A stretch of DNA of 35,549 nt from a virus, in IMG/VR virus record IMGVR_UViG_3300031758_000260, positions 1 to 35,549 of that record. One strand, written 5' to 3'. Positions within the stretch are counted from its first letter, which is position 1, and every line of letters begins with the position of its first letter. The position numbers and the translations under genes are program-made. The notes under the pieces are model-generated. The model ran no database searches, was not told the origin of the DNA, and saw nothing but the letters and a program-made list of their open reading frames with translations. Positions 30,903 to 35,549 of the stretch are shown one piece after another.

Positions 30903-31235
30903 ATGAACGACCAACCAAAGAACAAGATATATTTAAATCTTGTTCCTAACTTAAATAAAAAGCAAGGCGACAATCAACCAGTGATGGTGGCACCTAATTC
31001 TCCAAAAGCTCCTGAAGGAAAAAATTGGAAGATGAATGTGAACATCAATAATGAATGGTATGATTACTGTGCTTTTGATGGAACAGACATAGATGGTAAT
31101 CCAACAGGTGGATACACTGTGATCTTAACTAAGAAAGAAGCGACACAAAACAAAACACAAGGTTCTTTTAAACAAGGCGGCTTCCAAAAGAAAAGCTTTG
31201 CAAATAACAAGAGCTTTGGTAATAGACAATACTAA
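30903..31235 (+). CDS. Putative ssDNA-binding protein (110 aa)
   Basis: A 110-residue protein directly abutting the annealing gene. The middle (EGKNWKMNVNINNEWYDYCA ... GGYTVILTKKE) is beta-rich with aromatic residues, compatible with a small OB fold. The C-terminus is a Gly/Phe/Lys/Asn-rich disordered tail (QGSFKQGGFQKKSFANNK). An SSB function is inferred from neighbours and composition; the typical acidic SSB tip is missing (it ends NRQY). It might instead be a recombination mediator. Confidence 0.5.
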   Translation: MNDQPKNKIYLNLVPNLNKKQGDNQPVMVAPNSPKAPEGKNWKMNVNINNEWYDYCAFDGTDIDGNPTGGYTVILTKKEATQNKTQGSFKQGGFQKKSFANNKSFGNRQY

Positions 31236-31255
31236 TAATAGGTAACACTATTATT
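31234..31255 (+). terminator. AU-rich hairpin after the ssDNA-binding-like gene
   Basis: A perfect 8-bp stem AATAATAG (31234-31241) with CTATTATT (31248-31255), 6-nt loop, begins on the stop codon of the previous gene. It lacks a strong T-run. It could be a weak terminator, or the first element of the structured leader that follows. Confidence 0.45.
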
Positions 31256-31256
31256 C

Positions 31257-31346
31257 ATTCTACCCTTGAGGTTTTACCCCTCGCCTATTCTAAAAAATAT
31301 AGGCACCTTTCGTTGTTTTCCTTAAGGGTAGAGTAAACAACAAAGG
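31257..31346 (+). ncRNA. Bistable leader RNA before the DUF6378-like gene
   Basis: Stem A pairs 31257-31271 with 31320-31334 (15 bp, 13 Watson-Crick plus 2 G-U). Stem B pairs 31306-31318 with 31335-31346 (12 bp, one bulged C) and includes the AAAGG ribosome binding site at 31342-31346. The 3' arm of A fills the loop of B almost completely, so they should exclude each other: A frees the ribosome binding site, B hides it. Inside A lie a hairpin GCCTAT/ATAGGC (31283-31288 with 31299-31304) and GAGG/CCTC. I do not recognise a known riboswitch class. Confidence 0.6.
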
Positions 31347-31354
31347 AACTATAC

Positions 31355-31660
31355 ATGATTAACAAAGACGACTTTATTTCTATTGAAGAAAATATACAGA
31401 AGAAAATTATAAAAGAACGCCAAGAAGATTATGGCGATTATGAGGAAAACTTTGCATTACTTGCTGAGATGTTTTCCATTATATTATTTGACAAGATCAG
31501 AGTGGCACTAACACCAGAAGATGTTGGTCATATAATGATGGGATTAAAACTATATCGTTGCACTAAGAAATTTAAAGCTGATAGCTATGATGATCTAGCT
31601 ATCTATTGCAAGATGACTAAGAATCTAAGGCACAAGGGTATTGCCAAAAAGGATAAATAA
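31355..31660 (+). CDS. DUF6378-like phage protein (101 aa)
   Basis: A 101-residue protein with the pattern ERQEDYGDYEENFALLAEMF (21-40), LTPEDVGHIMMGLKLYRCT (53-71) and DSYDDLAIYCKM (76-87). This corresponds to a small family frequent in phages (R..DYG..enF..ia, DV..mM.lKiaR, D...D.a.Y), annotated DUF6378 as I recall, possibly nucleotide metabolism related. The start is fixed by AAAGG 8 nt upstream; that site is part of stem B in the leader. Stop overlaps the next start (TAATG). Confidence 0.65.
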   Translation: MINKDDFISIEENIQKKIIKERQEDYGDYEENFALLAEMFSIILFDKIRVALTPEDVGHIMMGLKLYRCTKKFKADSYDDLAIYCKMTKNLRHKGIAKKDK

Positions 31661-31881
31661 TGGTAAAGGTTATTCGTAATAAAAACTGTGAATGTTCTTT
31701 TGTTTATACAGAAGAATTTGATAGTGCAGAAATCGCATCAGATCCAGCTGCCAAAGGTGTAGTGATTGATGTTAAGATTAAAACTATTAAAACAGTTTTT
31801 ACAACGATTAAACAGAAGGATGATTTAGTTGGACAGACTAAAGATTCGTCTGCAAAAGATGAGAGATCTTCAAGAGCTTAG
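31660..31881 (+). CDS. Small unknown protein (73 aa)
   Basis: A 73-residue ORF coupled to the gene before it. Its first half is beta-like with two Cys (MVKVIRNKNCECSFVYTEEF), the middle VVIDVKIKTIKTVFTTIK, and the end is a charged disordered tail. The tail overlaps the next small ORF by 23 bp. No family recognised. Confidence 0.5.
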   Translation: MVKVIRNKNCECSFVYTEEFDSAEIASDPAAKGVVIDVKIKTIKTVFTTIKQKDDLVGQTKDSSAKDERSSRA

Positions 31882-31987
31882 ACATAGGAAAGCGTTGGAG
31901 TTCTTTCATAAGTATCAAAAGAATCTTAATGATTCTAAACGTTTGATATTTAAAATTGAGCAGACAAAAGAAAAGATAATGGCGTAA
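31859..31987 (+). CDS. Small basic helical protein (42 aa)
   Basis: A 42-residue ORF in a different frame, overlapping the end of the previous gene by 23 bp. The product is one long basic helix (MRDLQELRHRKALEFFHKYQ then NLNDSKRLIFKIEQTKEKI). Its stop lies inside the 9-bp hairpin at 31973-31997. The ribosome binding site is weak (GCAAAAG). Moderate confidence that it is translated. Confidence 0.45.
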   Translation: MRDLQELRHRKALEFFHKYQKNLNDSKRLIFKIEQTKEKIMA

Positions 31988-31997
31988 TCATTATCTT
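31973..31997 (+). terminator. Hairpin before the DnaA-like gene
   Basis: A 9-bp perfect stem AAGATAATG (31973-31981) with CATTATCTT (31989-31997) and a 7-nt loop. A weak U-rich end follows (TTAAATTAT). It may reduce transcription into the DnaA-like gene or process the mRNA. Confidence 0.4.
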
Positions 31998-32042
31998 AAA
32001 TTATAAAACAACGAACAGTTGCATTGCAACAGAGGGAGAGGC

Positions 32043-32546
32043 ATGACACCAAAAGAAATGTATAAGGAAATTAAGTTAAGATATTCCTTTAATAGTTTTT
32101 CAAATCTAACAGATAGAGAAAGAAAGATTTATCGCACAGGTTTTAAAACAGGATACAAACTAGCCAGACAATTTTTTAAATCAAATATTAGATACAAGCA
32201 AACTGTCGTTAAAGAAGTAGTTAAGTATGTAACGATTAATGATGTAGTTGTACCTGAGAATGTTAAAGAGATATTAACTATTGTTGCTAATCAACTTGGT
32301 GTAAATGTAAATGATATTACTGCCAAGACTAGAGTGCAACAAGCAGTGATTGCACGATCAATACTTATAAATGTTTTAAGAGATAAGTATGATATGCCAT
32401 TCACAAAGATTGGAGTGATCTTAGGTAATCGTGATCACACTACAATGATCCATCATGTTAAAATGAAAATGAATAAGGAACACTTCTGGCAACCAGATCA
32501 TATTATTTGGAATAGATACCAGTATGTAATGGATAACGTTAAGTAG
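32043..32546 (+). CDS. DnaA domain-IV-like DNA-binding protein
   Basis: A 167-residue protein; the start ATG at 32043 has GGGAG upstream, while the longer frame needs a TTG at 32019. Residues about 70-145 match the C-terminal DNA-binding domain of bacterial DnaA: PENVKEILTIVANQLGV (71-87), a basic helix, then the signature GNRDHTTMIHHVKMKM (128-143; bacterial form GGRDHTTVLHA). The AAA+ ATPase domain is absent; the N-terminal about 65 residues are unrelated and basic. It probably binds DnaA boxes, either to redirect host DnaA/replisome to the phage origin or to block host initiation. Two perfect boxes are present at 21-29 and 35255-35263. Confidence 0.8.
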   Translation: MTPKEMYKEIKLRYSFNSFSNLTDRERKIYRTGFKTGYKLARQFFKSNIRYKQTVVKEVVKYVTINDVVVPENVKEILTIVANQLGVNVNDITAKTRVQQAVIARSILINVLRDKYDMPFTKIGVILGNRDHTTMIHHVKMKMNKEHFWQPDHIIWNRYQYVMDNVK

Positions 32547-32548
32547 TT

Positions 32549-32713
32549 TTATTTTTTAAAACCTGACAATAAACTCTTGTAGGCTTTTTTAGTTATAGTA
32601 GATTCTGATTTACTTCTTGATGTACCGGCTTCTTTACGTTTGTTAATATTATAATACAAACCCTTACGAGCCATCTTACCTTCTTTAGTTTTATGATATT
32701 TAGATTTATCCAT
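32549..32713 (-). CDS. Small basic conserved-type phage protein (54 aa)
   Basis: A 54-residue very basic ORF with the phrase KMARKGLYYNINKRKEAGTS (13-32) followed by RSKSESTITKKAYKSLLSGF. I recall near-identical small proteins (GLYxNINKRKxAGTSR) in many marine phages, usually in clusters of tiny basic genes; function unknown, perhaps DNA binding or virion packed. Last gene of the minus-strand lysis cluster. It faces the DnaA-like gene with 2 bp between stops, where a GTTTTA/TAAAAC mini-hairpin lies. Confidence 0.65.
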   Translation of the reverse strand: MDKSKYHKTKEGKMARKGLYYNINKRKEAGTSRSKSESTITKKAYKSLLSGFKK

Positions 32714-32714
32714 A

Positions 32715-32864
32715 TTACATTGACATTAAGGATTTACCTTTTTTCTTCACACCTTTAATCGTACCTTTGTTTTCAGATGCATAGAAAACAGCTTTACCTT
32801 TTTCTTTGCCATACTCTTTTTCCATGGCAGCTAAAATCTTTTTACCTTTTTTATTCAGTGGCAT
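32715..32864 (-). CDS. Small basic conserved-type phage protein (49 aa)
   Basis: A 49-residue ORF one base from the next gene. The sequence KKGKKILAAMEKEYGKEKGK (5-24), then VFYASENKGTIKGV, belongs to a family I recall in many marine phages and viral contigs (KGkkilkaMkkqYGkkkG.kvFYAs.nkG.ikgv). The function is not known; the size and charge suit nucleic-acid or virion binding. It is transcribed with the lysis genes. Confidence 0.65.
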   Translation of the reverse strand: MPLNKKGKKILAAMEKEYGKEKGKAVFYASENKGTIKGVKKKGKSLMSM

Positions 32865-32870
32865 TAATCT

Positions 32871-33149
32871 TTAAACCTCTTCTGTAGCATATTTATGTTT
32901 ACACTTTTGTTTCTTTAAGTACTCAATGTACATATTCATACGTTTATCATTTTCATTGTTATTGACAAGTGCTTGTTTCTCTTTGGCACGTACATTATTA
33001 AAGTAAATCTCATAGCAACTATGCTCTAAACTATGGCAGAAGTTTAATTTCTCAGCATTGATAACCCATCCACCTTCATTTGACATGTGTTCTTTACCAC
33101 AGATGTGGCAGAACCCACAGGATTTAAGTATTGTCTTTCGTTTAGCCAA
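32871..33149 (-). CDS. Small zinc-binding-like protein (92 aa)
   Basis: A 92-residue protein whose first half has a Cys/His-rich set: Cys11, Cys14, Cys17 and His21 in SCGFCHICGKEH (10-21), then Cys38, His39, His43 and Cys45 in FCHSLEHSC. It could bind one or two zinc ions and resembles HNH-type or zinc-ribbon modules, but a complete HNH catalytic motif is not visible. The C-terminal half is Lys/Asn-rich. It belongs to the operon of tiny genes after the holin. Confidence 0.55.
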   Translation of the reverse strand: MAKRKTILKSCGFCHICGKEHMSNEGGWVINAEKLNFCHSLEHSCYEIYFNNVRAKEKQALVNNNENDKRMNMYIEYLKKQKCKHKYATEEV

Positions 33150-33151
33150 GA

Positions 33152-33424
33152 CTAACTCTTCTTATGCCTAGCTGCGAAAGCTCTAGCTGCTTCTTTAGAT
33201 CCAAACCCCCATGCTTTGAGTGCTAACTTTAATCTGGTAGGCTCACCACTTTTGCTAAGCAAAGATCCTTTCATGTTTCCAAATCGTGCAGCAAAAGAAA
33301 CTCGTCTTGGATTTGTTCCAGATTTAACCGGAGCTTTTAAATTAGATCCTTCTTTTCTATTGAAGTATGCACGACCAGCAGCGTTCAATCCGCCTTCAGG
33401 ATTCTGATACATTTTTTTAACCAT
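33152..33424 (-). CDS. DUF6321-like small basic protein (90 aa)
   Basis: A 90-residue basic protein with the family-like phrases NPEGGLNAAGRAYFNRKEGS (8-27), LKAPVKSG (29-36), SFAARFGNMKG (43-53) and LALKAWGFGS (66-75). This pattern (GGLs.kGR..fN..tG..LkaPV...sf.aRm.gm...aL..W) is known to me as DUF6321, present in many phages and marine viral contigs. The function is unknown. It has a strong ribosome binding site (AAGGAG) and its start overlaps the stop of the previous tiny gene. Confidence 0.7.
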   Translation of the reverse strand: MVKKMYQNPEGGLNAAGRAYFNRKEGSNLKAPVKSGTNPRRVSFAARFGNMKGSLLSKSGEPTRLKLALKAWGFGSKEAARAFAARHKKS

Positions 33425-33549
33425 TATAATTTCTCCTTAAAAGGATTAAAGTTGTCTTCATTTATCTTAATACATTTACATTGATTAAGTAAAGCACAAA
33501 ATCCTGCGTACATTTTAAAAATACATTTGCTTATTTTATCTTTACTCAT
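33424..33549 (-). CDS. Tiny Cys-containing protein (41 aa)
   Basis: A 41-residue ORF placed between two genes with overlaps on both sides (its ATG overlaps the previous TGA; its TAA overlaps the next ATG). The peptide has four Cys (KCIFKMYAGFCALLNQCKCI), which suggests metal or disulfide binding. Ribosome binding site AAAGGAAAG. No family recognised. Confidence 0.55.
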   Translation of the reverse strand: MSKDKISKCIFKMYAGFCALLNQCKCIKINEDNFNPFKEKL

Positions 33550-33659
33550 ATAAACTTCTTTCCTTTTTTTATAACCTTTTTAAATTTAACTACACGTTTT
33601 CTTTTTATAGGTTCACCAACCAACCAATAACTTAATTTAATTAATAATAATTTTATCAC
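33546..33659 (-). CDS. Tiny basic protein with GTG start (37 aa)
   Basis: A 37-residue ORF starting with GTG at 33659, with AAGG about 8 nt upstream. Its start overlaps the previous stop (GTGA) and its stop overlaps the next ATG. A short hydrophobic N-terminal part (IKLLLIKLSYWLVGEP) is followed by a strongly basic tail (KRKRVVKFKKVIKKGKK). It may lie at the membrane surface. The call rests on the coupling pattern and composition. Confidence 0.5.
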   Translation of the reverse strand: MIKLLLIKLSYWLVGEPIKRKRVVKFKKVIKKGKKFI

Positions 33660-33781
33660 AGTCTACCTTGACCAACGTATGCTTTATAAGTCTTGTGTTT
33701 GTTTACACGCTTAGTGTGTCTACCTCTTCGTTTCTTTGGTGGCTTTCGTATATGTTTATTTTCTAAATGTTTTTTTGCCAT
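33656..33781 (-). CDS. Tiny highly basic protein (41 aa)
   Basis: A 41-residue product in which more than a third of the residues are Lys, Arg or His (NKHIRKPPKKRRGRHTKRVN, 8-27), ending in KAYVGQGRL. I recall similar tiny proteins (RGRHxKR...YxGQGR) in marine phage contigs. It probably binds nucleic acid or helps neutralise packaged DNA; not proven. It overlaps the gene before by 26 bp in another frame. Confidence 0.6.
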   Translation of the reverse strand: MAKKHLENKHIRKPPKKRRGRHTKRVNKHKTYKAYVGQGRL

Positions 33782-33878
33782 TAGATTTCTTTTTCTTCTT
33801 AGATCCTTGCTGTGCAAGTAAGGTAGGTTTCTTCTTACTGTACTGTTCAGAAAACATTATAGGAATTTCGTTAGACAT
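33756..33878 (-). CDS. Tiny basic protein coupled to holin (40 aa)
   Basis: A 40-residue ORF whose ATG overlaps the stop of the holin gene (TAATG). Product: a short N-terminal segment (MSNEIPIMFSEQYSKKKP), then LLAQQGSKKKKKSNGKK. It is mostly Lys-rich and unstructured. It overlaps the next tiny gene by 26 bp. No known family. Confidence 0.5.
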   Translation of the reverse strand: MSNEIPIMFSEQYSKKKPTLLAQQGSKKKKKSNGKKTFRK

Positions 33879-34255
33879 TATTTTTTAAATATATCTAATG
33901 TTGGTTTAAGTCCATAGATTGCACCAAAGATACCTACGATTAACCATTGATACCATGATGGGAACTTACCAAAGTAATCAAAGAATAAATCTAATTTAGA
34001 TTTAATATTAATATCATCACTAATGATTGCGTAAGATAAAACAATAATTGGAATACATACTACGATTAAAACAAACTCATCTTTCCAAGTTTTATCTTGT
34101 TGATCATATACATCTCTTTGATATTCAATCTCACCTTTAGCCATACGTTCATAGTATCGCTTCTCTGCCTCACTCTCTAATAGTTCTGATTGCTTATGAT
34201 TCTTATAGATCTCAGCACCAGTTTTAAAAACAGTTGGTAATATACTCCACCACAT
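33878..34255 (-). CDS. Holin-like membrane protein (125 aa)
   Basis: A 125-residue protein next to the lysozyme gene. A charged helical N-terminus (about 14-58) is followed by WKDEFVLIVVCIPIIVLSYA (57-76, first span), a short loop, then FPSWYQWLIVGIFGAIYGLK (98-117, second span). The W-K-D-E-F...PSWY arrangement is typical of the GTA-type/3TM-like phage holin family. It would make pores that let the lysozyme reach the cell wall. It begins 1 bp after the lysozyme stop. Confidence 0.75.
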   Translation of the reverse strand: MWWSILPTVFKTGAEIYKNHKQSELLESEAEKRYYERMAKGEIEYQRDVYDQQDKTWKDEFVLIVVCIPIIVLSYAIISDDINIKSKLDLFFDYFGKFPSWYQWLIVGIFGAIYGLKPTLDIFKK

Positions 34256-34256
34256 A

Positions 34257-34685
34257 TTAATGACAGCTCTTCATTAGGTTTGACAACTCTTCGCATCTGC
34301 TTGGTGTTTGTCTATACCACGCTGAGTTTAACATCTCTGCAGCTGCTCTACTATAATCATTATTCTTTAAGGCTTCAAACATTTTCTTAAACTTAGAAAC
34401 CCCGGTCTTTCCTAATTGAAATACCATCTCAATGATTACTTCTTTAGCTACCAATGCAATGTCATATCCTTTAAGTAATTCTTCTGCACCTTGAACTGCA
34501 ATATTAAAATCTTTTTCAAACAATGCTTCAAGTATATCTTTGTCATAGATAACGCCTTCAACAAAGTCATCTTCTTCTGTAAGTAAATGACCATAACCAA
34601 TTGTAGCTTTGCCTAATATATCTAGGTAAACTTTGGATAGAAATCCTTCGTGTTTCTTTATTCTTGATTTAAGATCTTCGTACAT
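34257..34685 (-). CDS. T4-type lysozyme (endolysin, GH24)
   Basis: A 142-residue muramidase cutting the glycan of peptidoglycan. Catalytic triad of the T4 lysozyme family in proper spacing: Glu13 (KKHEGF), Asp22 (VYLDILG) and Thr28 (KATIGYGHLL). T4 has E11, D20, T26. No signal peptide or transmembrane anchor, so release depends on the holin encoded immediately downstream. The C-terminal half conserves the helical FKKMFEALKNNDYSRAAAEM and SAWYRQTPSRCEEL. Confidence 0.9.
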   Translation of the reverse strand: MYEDLKSRIKKHEGFLSKVYLDILGKATIGYGHLLTEEDDFVEGVIYDKDILEALFEKDFNIAVQGAEELLKGYDIALVAKEVIIEMVFQLGKTGVSKFKKMFEALKNNDYSRAAAEMLNSAWYRQTPSRCEELSNLMKSCH

Positions 34686-34686
34686 T

Positions 34687-34989
34687 TTATTTAACGACTA
34701 TCTTACCATCTTCATAGACATAGACAATCTTAACATTCATATCTTTTTGAATCTTAGATGGGGATCTATTTATTCTATCGTTCTTCTTGTGTGCGTATTT
34801 GGTATTTGATTTTCTATATGACACAGTCTTAACGTCATAGTTGCAATACTCTTTTGTCTTTGTATTGTAAGTTATAATATCTATTGGACCAACACCACCT
34901 AGTGCTGTGAATACCATAAGGTTAGGATCTTTAGCAAAGTATGCTTGTGCTAATGCCTCGCTGACTAAACCTTTGTCTGATTTCTTCAT
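34687..34989 (-). CDS. Small PD-(D/E)XK nuclease-like protein (100 aa)
   Basis: A 100-residue protein with Glu11 (GLVSEALAQAYF), Asp37 in GGVGPIDIIT, and YDVKTVSYRK (51-60) with Asp52 and Lys54. This is the usual layout E - GPxDI - (D/E)VK of small resolvase/endonuclease-like PD-(D/E)XK proteins (Hjc or VRR-NUC-like). It may resolve recombination intermediates or trim concatemers. Its position immediately before the lysozyme gene in a late operon is interesting; it ends 1 bp before that gene starts. Confidence 0.65.
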   Translation of the reverse strand: MKKSDKGLVSEALAQAYFAKDPNLMVFTALGGVGPIDIITYNTKTKEYCNYDVKTVSYRKSNTKYAHKKNDRINRSPSKIQKDMNVKIVYVYEDGKIVVK

Positions 34990-35009
34990 CAGTATTTTAC
35001 CTTGTTGTT

Positions 35010-35237
35010 TTAGTTTTTGAATTGAAAGAAGCCTATGACTGAACCTGCTATGCTGCCAATGATTACTAGAAATGCTATGACACCTTTACCCATGCTCACA
35101 TCAGTTCTAAGATCTTTAACTTCTGCTGTTAGATCATCTAATCGCTTAATGATTGTATCCATACGTTCTGTTGAATACTTCTCATAAGAAGATAATCTTA
35201 TAGCAGTAGCAGATATAGGTTGCTTCTTTCTCTTCAT
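35010..35237 (-). CDS. Coiled-coil membrane protein, lysis accessory-like (75 aa)
   Basis: A 75-residue protein: basic start, a coiled coil (RMDTIIKRLDDLTAEVKDLR, 25-44), then a C-terminal membrane span (VIAFLVIIGSIAGSVIGFF). This XhlA-like plan occurs in holin partners and lysis regulators. The location at the start of the lysis cluster supports such a role. It could also be a spanin-like or superinfection factor. A perfect DnaA box lies 18 bp upstream of its start. Confidence 0.6.
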   Translation of the reverse strand: MKRKKQPISATAIRLSSYEKYSTERMDTIIKRLDDLTAEVKDLRTDVSMGKGVIAFLVIIGSIAGSVIGFFQFKN

Positions 35238-35254
35238 ACACCACCTATAGTGGT

Positions 35255-35263
35255 TGTGGATAA
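35255..35263 (-). promoter_or_regulatory. Perfect DnaA box (TTATCCACA)
   Basis: TTATCCACA on the minus strand between two small lysis-region genes. Together with the box at 21-29 and 35524-35532 it forms a pair 261 bp apart on the circle, in the same orientation. Random occurrence of a perfect 9-mer in a 35-kb AT-rich genome is possible, so functional meaning is tentative. Confidence 0.5.
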
Positions 35264-35284
35264 AAAGTCAATTAAAGATTGTAA

Positions 35285-35503
35285 TTATGTGGACTGTTCT
35301 GCTGTTTCTATGCAATCAAAATGAAAGGATGGTTTGGTTTTTTCAAACTGATCTATTGGAAATATCTTATTCTGTTCTGCAATGAACTCATAACCAGCTA
35401 TGGTGCATTCCCTAAAGGTATCAAACTTCTTACCTGTACTCATTACCTCTAAGCAATTACCATTTACCATTGAGCAAACAGTAAAGATTAATAAAAATTT
35501 CAT
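35285..35503 (-). CDS. Small exported Cys-containing protein (72 aa)
   Basis: A 72-residue ORF with a probable signal peptide (MKFLLIFTVCSMVNGNC); the C at 17 follows a small residue context but is not a classic lipobox. The mature part has FRECTIAGYEF and HFDCIE, so a disulfide is possible. This looks like small periplasmic phage proteins with a (F..eC...G) pattern seen near lysis genes; function unknown. Its start lies one base from the repeated contig end. No good Shine-Dalgarno is seen upstream. Confidence 0.55.
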   Translation of the reverse strand: MKFLLIFTVCSMVNGNCLEVMSTGKKFDTFRECTIAGYEFIAEQNKIFPIDQFEKTKPSFHFDCIETAEQST

Positions 35504-35549
35504 TGATGGAAGTTATCTTAATATGTGGATAAGTAAATAAATATGTGTG
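35504..35549. repeat. Terminal direct repeat, right copy
   Basis: Exact copy of bases 1-46. It begins one base after the start codon of the minus-strand gene 35285-35503. When the circle is closed, the lysis region lies directly downstream of the tail genes on the same strand. Confidence 0.95.

Noticed and set aside
1-35549. tRNA genes, integrase/attachment site, CRISPR array, insertion sequences
   Set aside because: I looked for TPsiC-like GTTCRA segments, recombinase motifs (R..H..Y, serine recombinase), regularly spaced direct repeats and terminal inverted repeats with a transposase. None was found by eye.

Overview
The window looks like the complete genome of a small, lytic, marine T7-like podovirus with very AT-rich DNA. 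The first 46 bases (1-46) are repeated exactly as the last 46 (35504-35549). The contig therefore closes into a circle of about 35,503 bp, or carries a terminal redundancy. The order terminase, portal, scaffold, capsid, two tail tubular proteins, internal virion proteins, T7-type tail fibre, together with the AT-rich coding, small size, absence of any recognisable DNA or RNA polymerase and absence of an integrase, recalls HTVC010P-type pelagiphages of SAR11 (Pelagibacter). That host assignment is inference from gene content only.

Layout on the circle. (1) 22.6 kb down to 0.07 kb, minus strand: late morphogenesis genes in order TerL, two short proline-rich paralogues, portal, a Bbp19-like protein, scaffold, major capsid protein (with its own promoter and structured leader), tail tubular A and B, T7 gp13-like and gp14-like internal proteins, two large internal virion proteins, tail fibre and three adhesin-like tail proteins. 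(2) Across the contig ends and down to 32.5 kb, still minus strand: the lysis region (coiled-coil membrane protein, small PD-(D/E)XK nuclease, T4-type lysozyme, holin) followed by a chain of overlapping tiny basic proteins. (3) 23.2-25.2 kb, plus strand: a run of small unknown early genes, ending with a ribbon-helix-helix protein. (4) 28.87 kb down to 25.2 kb, minus strand: Cro-like repressor, small genes, cytosine-C5 DNA methyltransferase, an HTH protein, a zinc-motif protein and a TerS-like protein. (5) 28.98-32.55 kb, plus strand: exonuclease, single-strand annealing protein, putative ssDNA-binding protein, nucleotide-metabolism-like protein and a DnaA domain-IV protein. The two divergent junctions (22.6-23.2 kb and 28.87-28.98 kb) carry promoters and operator-like palindromes. 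The two convergent junctions lie at 25.2 and 32.55 kb.

The replication strategy appears parasitic: a lambda-Red-like nuclease/annealing pair, a DnaA DNA-binding domain without an ATPase, and two perfect DnaA boxes near the contig ends, with polymerases presumably supplied by the host.

The strongest unusual signals are: (a) a 276-codon ORF nested out of frame inside the methyltransferase gene. It has a perfect AGGAGG ribosome binding site and its own recognisable repeated motif. (b) A leader at about 31.23-31.35 kb with two long, mutually exclusive stems, one of which hides the ribosome binding site of the next gene. (c) A 203-bp out-of-frame overlap between a TerS-like gene and a zinc-motif gene. 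(d) A G-rich, strand-biased non-coding block beside the terminase. (e) A capsid-gene leader that starts with a 12-bp inverted repeat.
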